Assembly: GCA_017640665.1 (NCBI GenBank)
Contig: JAEPQE010000002.1
Coordinates: 985,894 to 1,049,893, forward strand
Reading direction: 5' to 3'
DNA from: Balneolaceae bacterium
GTDB lineage: Bacteria > Bacteroidota > Rhodothermia > Balneolales > Balneolaceae
DNA: 64,000 nucleotides
The notes beneath the pieces were generated by a model, which did not search any database, was not told the origin of the DNA, and saw only the letters and a list, made by a program, of their open reading frames with translations. Of the stretch, positions 46,015 through 55,664 are shown one piece after another; position 1 is the stretch's first letter; each line of letters starts with the position of its first letter. The translations under genes were made by a program, and so were the position numbers.

Positions 46015-46767
46015 ATGGATGGATCAGTTACACTTAGTATTTCAGATAAAATCGGCATTATCGAGTTTCACCACCCGAAAAGTAACTCGTTGCCTAAGAG
46101 TTTATTACACAAACTCGCAGAAACAATCACAAAGGCGGGAAACGATAACAACATTGCAGTTATCGTTTTAAAAAGCTCAGGAAATGGGGCGTTTTGTGCC
46201 GGAGCATCCTTCGATGAATTGATGGCATTGAGTAACCTGGATGAAGGCAGAGCTTTTTTTTCTGGTTTTGGGAAGGTGATTATGGCGATGAAAAACTGCC
46301 CAAAATTCATTATCGCCCAAGTTCACGGAAAAACTGTTGGAGGTGGAGTTGGGATAGTAGCAGCATCCGATTATGCCATTGCCTGTGAAGAAGCCTCCAT
46401 CAAGCTAAGTGAATTGAGTATTGGAATCGGTCCATTTGTAATTGCACCGGTTGTTCAACGAAAAATTGGTGTTTCGGCTATATCCTCTCTCAGTATTAAT
46501 GCAACCGAATGGAAATCTGCGGAATGGGCTTTCAATAAAGGACTATATAACGACCTACTTGATTCTAAGGGCGCATTAGAAGAAGCTGTTCAGAAACTTG
46601 CTGAACGATTATCCGGTAGCAATCCCGATGCCATGAAACATATAAAAGAAATGTTTTGGACAGGAATGGGTGATTTGGGGGGTGTGCTCGAGCAAAGAGC
46701 TGAGATTAGCGGGAGGTTGTCGCTTAGTGATTTCACCAGGAATTTCCTCCGTAAGTTTAAGAACTGA
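46015..46767 (+). CDS. Enoyl-CoA hydratase/isomerase family protein
   Basis: 250 residues, normal crotonase size. Oxyanion-hole segments are 'GAFCAGASFDEL' (58-69) and 'GKTVGGGVGIVAASD' (105-119); the catalytic-Glu region reads 'LSELSIGIGPFV' (131-142). It is close to methylglutaconyl-CoA hydratase-like members that have 'GxxxGGGVG'. It acts on 2-enoyl-CoA in fatty or branched-chain acid breakdown. The 3' end overlaps the end of the convergent histidine kinase gene by 11 bases. Confidence 0.87.
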   Translation: MDGSVTLSISDKIGIIEFHHPKSNSLPKSLLHKLAETITKAGNDNNIAVIVLKSSGNGAFCAGASFDELMALSNLDEGRAFFSGFGKVIMAMKNCPKFIIAQVHGKTVGGGVGIVAASDYAIACEEASIKLSELSIGIGPFVIAPVVQRKIGVSAISSLSINATEWKSAEWAFNKGLYNDLLDSKGALEEAVQKLAERLSGSNPDAMKHIKEMFWTGMGDLGGVLEQRAEISGRLSLSDFTRNFLRKFKN

Positions 46768-49700
46768 ACTTCAAATCCGAGAATAGAATCGTAAAGTGCG
46801 CTCCATCCTCACCCAGAAATGAAACTTTTCCGTTAATCTGAGAGGCGAGTGATTTGACTAAACTAATACCAAGAGATGAAGAATTTATATCAAGTACATT
46901 TTCCTGAGAGCCTACTCCGTTATCTTTTATTTCCAGCTTGTAATTAGTGCCGTTCTTTTCAAAAGATATTTGAATATGCCCCTTTTTCGTTGTGTTAAAC
47001 GCATGTTTGAAAGAATTACTTACAATCTCGTTCACCATTAAACCCAAGGGAATTCCGATGTTCACATTCATGGGAACATCCGCGACATCAAGGTCCAGAT
47101 CAATTTCATGATCCGGCTTTCTCATTGTTTCAGCTACACTCTCAATCAAGTCCTCCAGGAACTTCTTGAAATTCACTTTGGCCAAATCATCATTTTGATA
47201 GAGGTTCTCGTGAATCTTTGACATTGCAAGTACACGCATTTTGCTTTCCTGAATAGCATTCTTTGCTATTCCTTCTTCAATATTCCAACTTTGCAATTCC
47301 AAGAGGCCTGAGACTACCGCAAGATTATTTTTTACCCGATGATGAATCTCTTTAATCAATACTTCTTTTTCAATAAGGGCAGATTGTAAATCTTTGGTCT
47401 GATCATCTACTAACCTTTTAAGGTCTCTTTTTTCTTTTCTATCAATGTAATACTGCATAAAAAATAACGCCAGAAGAATAGATAGAATAAAACACAGAAT
47501 TAAAAACCAGGTAGTTTTCCAAAATGGAATCTCTATCTTTATTGAAGCAAGATTCTGAACTGTACTCCAGTCTGACTTTATAGATTTGGCTCGAATTAGT
47601 AATTCATAGGTTCCGGGTGGTACGTTTGTATAACGAACTTCCTGTATATTTCTGGCCATTATCCACTTCTCATCTAAACCATCAAGCTTATATTCATAAA
47701 CAATCCGGTTAGGATACTTATAATCAATTGCATTAAACCTGAAATTTAGATTATTGCGATCGTAGCTTGTTTCAATCATTCCTTGAGTTTCATTACCCGT
47801 ACCAGGTTGAAATATAGGTTGATTATTCGCCAGTACTTCTCTTAAGAATATTCCAGGAGGTGCCTCTTTTTCAATCTTTGTCTCTCCCTCAGGAAAAGAG
47901 TACACAATCAATCCTTTTGAATTACTACCAAACCAAAGTCGTCCTTCATCATCAATTAAAGAAGCCCAGCCGTTAAACTCGATACCATGCCCGTAATCAT
48001 TAAAAGGGAAATGCTGTTGCTGAACCACTCTATGTCCTCTCCAAATCTCAAGATCGTAATAATTCATTCCTCCATTTGTTCCCTGCCATAAATTCCCGTA
48101 TTGATCAAATTGCAGAAAAATAGTTTCCTGGAGATAGAAATCCAGAGTTAGAAATTCTATGCTTTCTTTAGGCATCCCATCTTCATCAAAATCATAGAAA
48201 ACGGAAATCCCTCTGTTTGTTCCAACCCATAAATGGTCACGGTCGTCTTCTCTTACATCATATACTGAAGCCCCTTCGAGGCCATCTTCTTTAGTAATAT
48301 ATTTAAACTCTTGTCCGTCAAACTGTGCAACACCTAACTCGGTACCAATCCAATAATAACCCCGGGAATCTTTGGTGATGAAGCCCAAATCAGTTTGCCA
48401 ATACTCTTCATCCGGGGGAGTAAATTCTTCCAGTTTACCATCTTTGTATTTAAGCAAAGCCTGGAAAGCAGTGAACCACATTGTACCGTCATCTTCTGTA
48501 AAAATATCTGAAATATAATAGGGATACAGCTCATCGAAGAAGTCGGGATGATAGAAATTTGTACCATCAAATTCGATCAGGTCATAATCGTAGGTAAGCA
48601 TAATGAGGTTACCATTCGACATTTCCTCGATGTCCCAAATTTCATCTTCTTCAAAAAAAAGGGATGGTAAGGTGTAGTTTGTGAATGTATCGTTTTTATA
48701 ACTGCTCAACCCGTTTTCTGTACCAAACCAGAGTGTCCCGTCTGATGCTTTGATGGCGCTGTAAACGATATTTGCATCCAACGGAGAAGAGCTGTCATAA
48801 ATTTGAAACTCCTGATCTTTAAAAATGTTTACTCCGTCTCCCTCTGTCGCTATCCAAATTGTCCCCTTATCATCCTTAATTAAGCGATAAATATCATTAC
48901 TACTCAGACCATTTTTTTTAGTGATACGGGTGTAATTATCTCCATCTAACCAGTATAGTCCATGCATCTCGGTTCCGATCCAAATTACCCCGTCATTGTC
49001 TTCTGTGATACTATATACATAACCCAAAGGTCGGTTATCGATCTCAGTAATATTTTCGATCGAAAAATCCTTGTTTATTACTGAAACCCCATTACTGGTA
49101 GACACCCATTTTTTACCGTCGCTCGCAAAATGGACATGATAGGTAAGTTCTCCCTCCAACCCGTTTTTATTGGTGAATTCGCGAACAAAACTTATCTCAT
49201 CGTCATATACAGCTGTTCCCGAAGAAGTAGATATCCACGCGTTCTCTTCTTCATCAAATGAAATATCCCACACCTGATTATCAGGAAGACCGTTTTCTTC
49301 AGAAATTATTTGAGTAAGCGCTCCCTCTTCATCCCATTGAAAAACACCTTTTTCGGTGCTACCAAACCATAGTGTTCCATCGGGAGCATTAGTGATATGA
49401 TTAATTACCAGTGTATCAATATCCTTCAGTTCCTCTGGATAAACAAAAATATCATTCTCTAACCTTGCTACCCCTCCAAACTCTGTTGAAACCCAAAAAT
49501 CCCCTTTTATATCTTTATGGATATCATATATAAGTGCATCCTTTAAACCATGTTCTGTATCATAGTTTTTATAATCCTCACCATCATACTTAACAACCCC
49601 GTTTGAAGTAGCAAACCAAACCAATCCCATGTCATCAATGATTACATCATACACAAAACTTGAGGGAAGTCCGTCATTAACAGAGTATGTTTTAATATTG

Positions 49701-49798
49701 TACTTCTGCCCGTACCCCAATGCATAACTCAGAACAAGAAATACTGATAGTAAAAATAATTTCTTTATAGCCACTCCGATAGATAAAAACCTAAGCAC
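46757..49798 (-). CDS. Propeller-type membrane sensor histidine kinase (HisKA_2 class)
   Basis: 1013 residues. The signal segment ends near 'GYGQKY'. Two periplasmic seven-bladed propellers of 'two-component regulator propeller' repeats follow (e.g. 'LWFGSTEKGVFQW', 'IWIGTEMHGLYWL'), then a Y_Y_Y domain ('YEYKLDGLDEKW...TNVPPGTYELLIRAKS'), one TM helix (~755-778) and a kinase with phospho-acceptor His820 in 'IHHRVKNNLAV' and an ATPase N-box 'NEIVSNSFKHAF'. The HisKA_2 type differs from the HisKA plus HTH layout usual for polysaccharide hybrid sensors. No receiver domain or response regulator gene is adjacent. Confidence 0.92.
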   Translation of the reverse strand: MLRFLSIGVAIKKLFLLSVFLVLSYALGYGQKYNIKTYSVNDGLPSSFVYDVIIDDMGLVWFATSNGVVKYDGEDYKNYDTEHGLKDALIYDIHKDIKGDFWVSTEFGGVARLENDIFVYPEELKDIDTLVINHITNAPDGTLWFGSTEKGVFQWDEEGALTQIISEENGLPDNQVWDISFDEEENAWISTSSGTAVYDDEISFVREFTNKNGLEGELTYHVHFASDGKKWVSTSNGVSVINKDFSIENITEIDNRPLGYVYSITEDNDGVIWIGTEMHGLYWLDGDNYTRITKKNGLSSNDIYRLIKDDKGTIWIATEGDGVNIFKDQEFQIYDSSSPLDANIVYSAIKASDGTLWFGTENGLSSYKNDTFTNYTLPSLFFEEDEIWDIEEMSNGNLIMLTYDYDLIEFDGTNFYHPDFFDELYPYYISDIFTEDDGTMWFTAFQALLKYKDGKLEEFTPPDEEYWQTDLGFITKDSRGYYWIGTELGVAQFDGQEFKYITKEDGLEGASVYDVREDDRDHLWVGTNRGISVFYDFDEDGMPKESIEFLTLDFYLQETIFLQFDQYGNLWQGTNGGMNYYDLEIWRGHRVVQQQHFPFNDYGHGIEFNGWASLIDDEGRLWFGSNSKGLIVYSFPEGETKIEKEAPPGIFLREVLANNQPIFQPGTGNETQGMIETSYDRNNLNFRFNAIDYKYPNRIVYEYKLDGLDEKWIMARNIQEVRYTNVPPGTYELLIRAKSIKSDWSTVQNLASIKIEIPFWKTTWFLILCFILSILLALFFMQYYIDRKEKRDLKRLVDDQTKDLQSALIEKEVLIKEIHHRVKNNLAVVSGLLELQSWNIEEGIAKNAIQESKMRVLAMSKIHENLYQNDDLAKVNFKKFLEDLIESVAETMRKPDHEIDLDLDVADVPMNVNIGIPLGLMVNEIVSNSFKHAFNTTKKGHIQISFEKNGTNYKLEIKDNGVGSQENVLDINSSSLGISLVKSLASQINGKVSFLGEDGAHFTILFSDLKFSS

Positions 49799-49931
49799 CT
49801 AATATCTATAAATTCATTTCGCCAAACAGTTAATAATAGCTAATAACTGCGGGTTTTGAAAAAACTCGTCAAAGAGTATAAAAATTAACTCTTCAAATGG
49901 TATTATTCCGTTAAACTAACCACCAATATTT

Positions 49932-52900
49932 ATGAGACTGATTCTATTTCTTTGTACCACTTTTTTATTGAGCTCACTCACTAATGCACAGGATTCCTGG
50001 GATGTTACCGATCCGGATCTTGGGGAAACTACTTCTCTTTCATTCGAAACTGATGAGGGGACCTGGATAAACCTGGACGTAAGTCCTGATGGAGAACATA
50101 TCGTTTTCGACCTGCTTGGCGATATTTATCTGATGCCGATTTCAGGAGGCAAAGCAAAACTCCTTCGTGGCGGACATGCGTATGAAGTTCAGCCCCGTTT
50201 TAGCCCTGATGGGACACAAATATCCTTTACCAGCGATGCAGGCGGCGGAGACAACATTTGGACGATGAATGTTGACGGAACGAACGCAACCCAGATTACC
50301 AATGAGAATTTCCGGCTGCTTAATAATTCTACCTGGATGCCGGATGGAGATTATATCATTGCCAAAAAACACTTTTCATCCACTCGTTCGCTTGGTGCAG
50401 GAGAAATCTGGATGTTCCACAAAACCGGCGGAGCAGGAATTCAGCTGGTAGAAAAGAAAAATGCCCAGCAGGATATCGGTGAACCTTCTGTTTCTCCGGA
50501 TGGTCGATACATCTACTACAGTGAAGACAATTATCCTGGTGGATTTTTTCAGTATAACAAAGATCCAAACAGTCAGATTTATGTGATTCGTCGTTATGAC
50601 CGCAAAGAAGGTGATATCGAAACGGTTACGGGTGGAAACGGTGGCGCTGCACGGCCTCAAATCTCTCCTGATGGAAAGACCTTGGCTTTCGTTCGTCGTG
50701 TGCGAACGAAGACAGTGCTCTATTTGCGGGATATGGAATCAGGTATGGAAAAGCCTGTTTTCGAAAACCTGAGTAAAGATCAACAAGAAGCCTGGGCTAT
50801 TTTTGGTGTGTATACGGGCTTTAACTGGACTCCCGATGGCAAGCACATCATCATTTGGGCGAATGGTAAAATTAACAAAATTGATATTGAAACCGGCGAC
50901 TCTGAAATCATCCCTTTTGAGGTCGAGTCTAATCACGAAATTGTTGAAGCCGTTCGTTATAAGCAGGAAGTTGCTCCCGAAACCTTTACAGCTAAGGCAA
51001 TTCGTAACGCAGTAACTTCACCTGATGGAAAAACAATTGCATTCAGTGCTGCCGGATATATCTGGATGAAAACGTTGCCGGATAAAGACCCAATCCGGCT
51101 TACCCGGGAAACCGATTTTGAATTTGAACCCGCTTTTTCACCCGATGGTCGTTTACTAGCCTACGTTTCGTGGAGTGATGAGAACATGGGAGCATTGAAT
51201 GTTGTTAACTTGCGGACGCGGGACAGATTCAAAAGACCAACTAAACTCACTTCCAAAAAAGGCATTTACAGAGAGCCTTCTTTCTCTCCTGACGGTAAAA
51301 CTATTGTATTCCGAAAAGAGAGTGGAAACGGTCAACAGGGTTTCGCTTATACCTTAAACCCTGGAATTTTCACAATACCTGTTGATGGTGGAGAACCAAC
51401 TCAAATTACTGAAACAGGAGCTTTTCCTAAATTTAATGCAACAGGAGATCGAATTTTTTATCAGGCCGGCGGCTATTTGTTTGGCGCGATTGAGAAATCG
51501 TACCGAAGTGTTGACCTAACTGGTGAAGATGAGAAAACACACTTTACTTCAAGTTATGGGCACAAATTTGTTCCCAGCCCGGATAACAAATGGATTGCAT
51601 TCTCTAACCTATACAAAGTTTATCTGGCACCACTTACTGATGCCGGTAAACCAATTGCAATTACTCCTTCAACAAAATCAATCCCGGTAAGAGAAGTTGC
51701 GAGTGAAGGCGGATACCACATGCATTGGTCGAATGACAACCAAAAATTGCACTGGACGCTCGGTCAGGAATACTTTACAATCGACTTGAAAGACGCTTTC
51801 ACTTTTGTTGAAGGGGCTCCTGATAGTTTACCTGAACCACCAAAAACAGGAATTGATATTGGGCTCGAATTGGAAACGTATGTTCCTGAAGGCAGCATCG
51901 CTTTCACCAATGCCCGCATTATTACAATGAATGGTGATGAGGTTATTGAAAACGGAACCATTGTAGTTGAGGGAAACCGAATCACAGCGATAGGCGAGGA
52001 AATAAGAGTGACTCCGGATGTAAAAATCATAGACGTTTCGGGTAAAACCATCATGCCTGGAATTGTTGATGCTCACGCTCATTTGGGGAACTTTAGATTA
52101 GGAATTAGTCCACAGCAACAATGGGAATATTTTGCCAATCTGGCTTATGGAGTAACTACTGCTCACGATCCTTCTTCAAATTCTGAAATGGTCTTTTCAC
52201 ACTCTGAAGCTATCAAAGCCGGGAATATGGTTGGACCGAGAGTATTCTCCACAGGAATAATTCTTTATGGAGCTGATGGAGCATTTAAAGCTGTTATTAA
52301 TGATTATGATGATGCACTTTTTGCCCTTAAACGGACGAAAGCATTCGGGGCTTTTTCTGTTAAAAGCTACAATCAACCACGAAGAGAACAGCGACAACAG
52401 GTAATCAAAGCCGCAAAAGAGCTTGAAATGATGGTGGTACCTGAGGGTGGGTCCTTCTTCTTTCACAATATGAGTATGATTTTAGATGGTCATACCGGCA
52501 TTGAACATAACATACCGGTAGTTCCATTGTATAAGGATGTTCGTGAACTCTGGCGCGCCAGCGAAACCGGATACACACCAACCCACGTAGTGAATTATGG
52601 AAGTATGAGTGGCGAATATTACTTCTATCAAAAATACAATGTGTGGGAAAATGAGAAGCTCCTCTCGTTCACCCCACGAAGTGTGATTGATTCACGTTCC
52701 CGTCACAGAACGATGATTCCTGATGAGGAATACGATAACGGGCACATACTCACCGCAGAGTCCTCAAAATTGCTTACTGATGCTGGTGTTAAAGTGAATC
52801 TTGGTGCCCATGGTCAACTACAGGGGCTGGCGGCGCATTGGGAGCTTTGGATGATGAGCCAGGGAGGTATGACCAATATGGAAGCCCTTCGTGTTGCTAC

Positions 52901-53204
52901 AATAAATGGAGCTCATTATCTGGGCTTGGATGACGATATTGGTTCTCTCGAAGTGGGTAAACTTGCTGATTTAATTGTGCTGGATGAAAATCCTCTCGAT
53001 GATATCCATAATACCAACTCGGTAAGATATACCATGGTAAACGGTCGTTTATTTGATGCAGCAACTTTGAACGAGATCGGAAATCAAATGAAAGAACGTC
53101 TCCCATTCTGGTGGGAACGTGATGGCTATGGTGAGCAATTTGACTGGCATGCCATTACGCTGGAAGCAGCCGGACTGGAGTGTTCTTGTTTTGGAGAAAA
53201 TTAA
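49932..53204 (+). CDS. Secreted amidohydrolase with TolB-like propeller
   Basis: 1090 residues; the signal peptide ends near 'TNAQD' (~20). Residues ~40-620 carry repeated 'SPDG' propeller strands ('SFSPDGKTIVFRK', 'AFSPDGRLLAYVS'). An amidohydrolase (imidazolonepropionase-like) domain follows, with metal motif H715-A-H717 ('GIVDAHAHLG'), 'GVTTAHDP', 'GIEHN', 'NLGAHGQLQG' and the C-terminal 'LGSLEVGKLADLIVLDENP'-type segment. The propeller probably gates or presents the substrate, perhaps peptides. It is a single-gene transcript ended by a strong hairpin. Confidence 0.9.
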   Translation: MRLILFLCTTFLLSSLTNAQDSWDVTDPDLGETTSLSFETDEGTWINLDVSPDGEHIVFDLLGDIYLMPISGGKAKLLRGGHAYEVQPRFSPDGTQISFTSDAGGGDNIWTMNVDGTNATQITNENFRLLNNSTWMPDGDYIIAKKHFSSTRSLGAGEIWMFHKTGGAGIQLVEKKNAQQDIGEPSVSPDGRYIYYSEDNYPGGFFQYNKDPNSQIYVIRRYDRKEGDIETVTGGNGGAARPQISPDGKTLAFVRRVRTKTVLYLRDMESGMEKPVFENLSKDQQEAWAIFGVYTGFNWTPDGKHIIIWANGKINKIDIETGDSEIIPFEVESNHEIVEAVRYKQEVAPETFTAKAIRNAVTSPDGKTIAFSAAGYIWMKTLPDKDPIRLTRETDFEFEPAFSPDGRLLAYVSWSDENMGALNVVNLRTRDRFKRPTKLTSKKGIYREPSFSPDGKTIVFRKESGNGQQGFAYTLNPGIFTIPVDGGEPTQITETGAFPKFNATGDRIFYQAGGYLFGAIEKSYRSVDLTGEDEKTHFTSSYGHKFVPSPDNKWIAFSNLYKVYLAPLTDAGKPIAITPSTKSIPVREVASEGGYHMHWSNDNQKLHWTLGQEYFTIDLKDAFTFVEGAPDSLPEPPKTGIDIGLELETYVPEGSIAFTNARIITMNGDEVIENGTIVVEGNRITAIGEEIRVTPDVKIIDVSGKTIMPGIVDAHAHLGNFRLGISPQQQWEYFANLAYGVTTAHDPSSNSEMVFSHSEAIKAGNMVGPRVFSTGIILYGADGAFKAVINDYDDALFALKRTKAFGAFSVKSYNQPRREQRQQVIKAAKELEMMVVPEGGSFFFHNMSMILDGHTGIEHNIPVVPLYKDVRELWRASETGYTPTHVVNYGSMSGEYYFYQKYNVWENEKLLSFTPRSVIDSRSRHRTMIPDEEYDNGHILTAESSKLLTDAGVKVNLGAHGQLQGLAAHWELWMMSQGGMTNMEALRVATINGAHYLGLDDDIGSLEVGKLADLIVLDENPLDDIHNTNSVRYTMVNGRLFDAATLNEIGNQMKERLPFWWERDGYGEQFDWHAITLEAAGLECSCFGEN

Positions 53205-53228
53205 TTCTCTGAATTCATTCGTATCTTT

Positions 53229-53257
53229 AAAAGCCTTCCAAACCGGGAGGCTTTTTT
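53229..53257 (+). terminator. Terminator after the amidohydrolase gene
   Basis: AAAAGCCTTCC (53229-53239) pairs with GGGAGGCTTTT (53245-53255), 11 bp with one G-T, loop AAACC region, followed by T residues to 53257. A TATCTTTA promoter-like box (53222-53229) touches its 5' edge. Confidence 0.85.
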
Positions 53258-53274
53258 AATTTATTTATGGAGCA

Positions 53275-54183
53275 ATTATCCAAAGATCTATATTAATCGG
53301 GGTTATTATTACCGTTGTTGGTTTCATCCTGTATTCGTCTAAAGCAGTTTTGGTAAAACTGGCCTATCAATATGATATTGATTCGGTAAGTCTGCTGCTC
53401 TTCAGGATGTTGTTTGCTCTTCCGTTTTATGTTGGAGTCTGGTTATATCACAAAAAAGAATGGAATGCCCGGAGTCTTTCAAAAAAGGAGCGACTGGGAA
53501 TTCTGGGGATAGGAATCACGGGTTATTACCTGTCTAGTTTTTTCGACTTTAAAGGATTAAGCTACATCACAGCCAGCCTGGAGCGGCTTATTCTCTACAC
53601 CTACCCTACCATGGTACTTATTTTAAGTGCCGTTTTTCTTAGGAAGAAAATCTCTTTGAAAATGATTCTTTCCATCCTGTTTACTTATGCTGGAATGATC
53701 ATAATTTTTACGGATGAAGGAGGAATATTAACGGGAAACAATGAAGAACTACTGCTTGGAAGTATTTTTGTAGGGCTTAGCGCTTTCTTTTATGCCAGTT
53801 ATATGGTGATCAGCTATGCAGTGGTTTCGGGAATTGGAAGTATTCGCCTAACCACCTATTCAATGATTATCTCCTGCATTCTGGTATTTATACATTATTT
53901 TATTACCACAAACTCTAACCTTTTGGGATATCAGGCAGAGGTCTATCTGTATAGCATCGGAATGGCCGTGTTCGCAACAGTTATTCCCTCTTTTATGATT
54001 AATGAAGGTATCAAGAGATTGGGGGCACCAAATGTGTCCATTATCGGAACGATTGGACCTGTCTCAACCATCACCTTGTCTATTCTCCTGCTTGGGGAGA
54101 TGCTTACCCTAACTCAGTTCGGTGGCGGACTTATTATTATCGGAGGTGTTGCATTCTTAACCTGGAATCGTCGTAAAAAGTAG
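53275..54183 (+). CDS. EamA/DMT-family transporter (no standard start codon for TM1)
   Basis: A ten-helix drug/metabolite-type exporter made of two EamA repeats. The first usable standard start in frame is TTG 53350, but the 25 codons before it encode a good first transmembrane helix ('ILIGVIITVVGFILYSSKAVLVK'), so the frame must begin earlier. In frame between the stop at 53257-53259 and 53350 there is no ATG, GTG or TTG. I give the ATT at 53275 only as a nominal start. An ATG at 53267 opens a nine-codon micro-ORF in another frame that would fuse cleanly (Met-Glu-Gln-Leu-Ser-Lys-Arg) if AAA at 53282-53284 had one more A. Substrate unknown. Confidence 0.75.
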   Translation: MIQRSILIGVIITVVGFILYSSKAVLVKLAYQYDIDSVSLLLFRMLFALPFYVGVWLYHKKEWNARSLSKKERLGILGIGITGYYLSSFFDFKGLSYITASLERLILYTYPTMVLILSAVFLRKKISLKMILSILFTYAGMIIIFTDEGGILTGNNEELLLGSIFVGLSAFFYASYMVISYAVVSGIGSIRLTTYSMIISCILVFIHYFITTNSNLLGYQAEVYLYSIGMAVFATVIPSFMINEGIKRLGAPNVSIIGTIGPVSTITLSILLLGEMLTLTQFGGGLIIIGGVAFLTWNRRKK

Positions 54184-54219
54184 TTTCATACTAAGCTATA
54201 TATTTTTCATATTCTGGTT

Positions 54220-54957
54220 ATGAACTGCAACAATTGCGCTACTGAATTTGAGGGGAATTTTTGCCCTAATTGCGGGCAACGACCAAATAGTGGACGAATC
54301 GTTTTTCGGGAATCTGTACGAGATGTACTGGAGCATTATTTCGATTTTGATGCCCCTCTTTTCCGAACGGTTACCGGGCTAGTTACACGCCCCGGGATAC
54401 TGATTAAGGAATACATTCGTGGGCGAAGAAGAAGTTATTCTCACCCAATCCGTTATTATGTTCTTGTATTGGCTATTTACCTAATCGTACAGAACGTAAT
54501 TGATTTTGATCCCATAAAAGCTGTCGGAGAAATAATGGGAGTTAATCAGCAGCCCAATCCGGATAGCCCACAAACAAAAGGTTCTTATTTTTTTAGAAAC
54601 AATATTAATCTGCTGCTGATTTTTTATACATTTTTTCTGGCTGTATTTAACAAACTCTTTTTTAGAAAGTCTGGCTTCTACTTTGTTGAATTTTTAGCTC
54701 TGGGTTTTTATATCGTTGCTCAATACATCTTTTTTACTGCCTTCATTATTTTAGGAGTTACCATTTCTCCCTACATTTTTGTATTGAACTACATACTCGT
54801 ACTAATTTATCCCGTTTATGTAATGTTCAAATTTCACGAGGGGAAATGGTATTGGCGAATTACCAAAGCCTTCTTTGTGAATTTATTTGCATGGATTTTA
54901 TATGTAGTAGCAGGTCAGTTTGTCTCTGTTTTTATTGTAATTGCATTCGACCTATGA
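54220..54957 (+). CDS. DUF3667 membrane protein with N-terminal zinc ribbon
   Basis: 245 residues. A zinc ribbon is formed by Cys3, Cys6, Cys15 and Cys18 ('CNNC' and 'CPNC'), followed by 'RESVRDVLEHYFDFDAPLFRTVTGLVTRPG', the DUF3667 hallmark (read across ~29-60). Four to five TM helices follow ('YYVLVLAIYLIVQNV', 'INLLLIFYTFFLAVF', 'FYIVAQYIFFTAFII', 'ISPYIFVLNYILVLIY'). Function unknown; the family is confined largely to Bacteroidota-type genomes. The stop overlaps the start of the AlkD-like gene (ATGA). Confidence 0.9.
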   Translation: MNCNNCATEFEGNFCPNCGQRPNSGRIVFRESVRDVLEHYFDFDAPLFRTVTGLVTRPGILIKEYIRGRRRSYSHPIRYYVLVLAIYLIVQNVIDFDPIKAVGEIMGVNQQPNPDSPQTKGSYFFRNNINLLLIFYTFFLAVFNKLFFRKSGFYFVEFLALGFYIVAQYIFFTAFIILGVTISPYIFVLNYILVLIYPVYVMFKFHEGKWYWRITKAFFVNLFAWILYVVAGQFVSVFIVIAFDL

Positions 54958-55664
54958 CTTACGAACTGGTATTGCGGGAATTACAAGAATATGCCAATCC
55001 TGAGAAGAGAGATCACTTTGCCCGCTTCTTTAAAAATAATCCCGGAGAATATGGAGAAGGCGATAAATTCCTTGGCATTGCTGTTCCAAATCAACGAAAG
55101 GTGGCAAAGAAGTATAACGAGATGCCATTATCTGAAGTAGAAAAATTACTTCGTAGTAAATTCCATGAATGCAGACTTACTGCGGTTATGCTTCTTGTAT
55201 ATCGCATTGAGAAGAAAGATCAGGATGTAGTGGATGAAGTAGCTGAGTTTTATCTTAAAAATATCGAATACGTAAATAATTGGGATATAGTAGATAGTTC
55301 GTGTCGGTTTATACTTGCTCGATTTCTTGAAAAACGGGAACGTGATCTTTTGTATGATCTTGCAAAATCGGACAACCTCTGGGAGCGAAGAATCGCTATC
55401 ATTACCTGCTATTACTTTATAAAGAATGATGATTTTGAAGATGCCTTAGCCATTTCTAAGCTTCTTCTTTACGATGGTCACGACCTCATTCATAAAGCTG
55501 TAGGATGGATGTTGAGAGAAATAGGTGGTCAGGATCAATTAACGGAAGAAGCTTTCTTGCTGCAAGAAGATCACTATAAAAAAATGCCCAGAACTATGCT
55601 CCGTTACGCTATAGAAAAGTTTGATGAGCCGCTCAGAAAAAAATATTTATCCGGAAGCATTTAG
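54954..55664 (+). CDS. DNA alkylation repair protein (AlkD-like HEAT glycosylase)
   Basis: 236 residues from the ATG at 54954, which overlaps the DUF3667 stop. A longer open frame upstream runs inside the DUF3667 gene and is not used. 'FKNNPGEYGEGDKFLGIAVPNQRKVAKKY' and 'NNWDIVDSSCRFILARFL' (the conserved WD-D region) are AlkD signatures; the fold is all HEAT repeats. AlkD removes N3/N7-alkylpurines without base flipping. The last 18 bases overlap the convergent sensor kinase gene. Confidence 0.92.
   Translation: MTYELVLRELQEYANPEKRDHFARFFKNNPGEYGEGDKFLGIAVPNQRKVAKKYNEMPLSEVEKLLRSKFHECRLTAVMLLVYRIEKKDQDVVDEVAEFYLKNIEYVNNWDIVDSSCRFILARFLEKRERDLLYDLAKSDNLWERRIAIITCYYFIKNDDFEDALAISKLLLYDGHDLIHKAVGWMLREIGGQDQLTEEAFLLQEDHYKKMPRTMLRYAIEKFDEPLRKKYLSGSI

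Noticed and set aside
50142..50660. Several minus-strand open frames antisense to the amidohydrolase
   Set aside because: Shadows of a strongly coding plus-strand gene; none has recognisable domains.
54846..54953. Longer start for the AlkD-like gene
   Set aside because: The extension overlaps the DUF3667 transmembrane coding region; the ATGA overlap start at 54954 fits family length.
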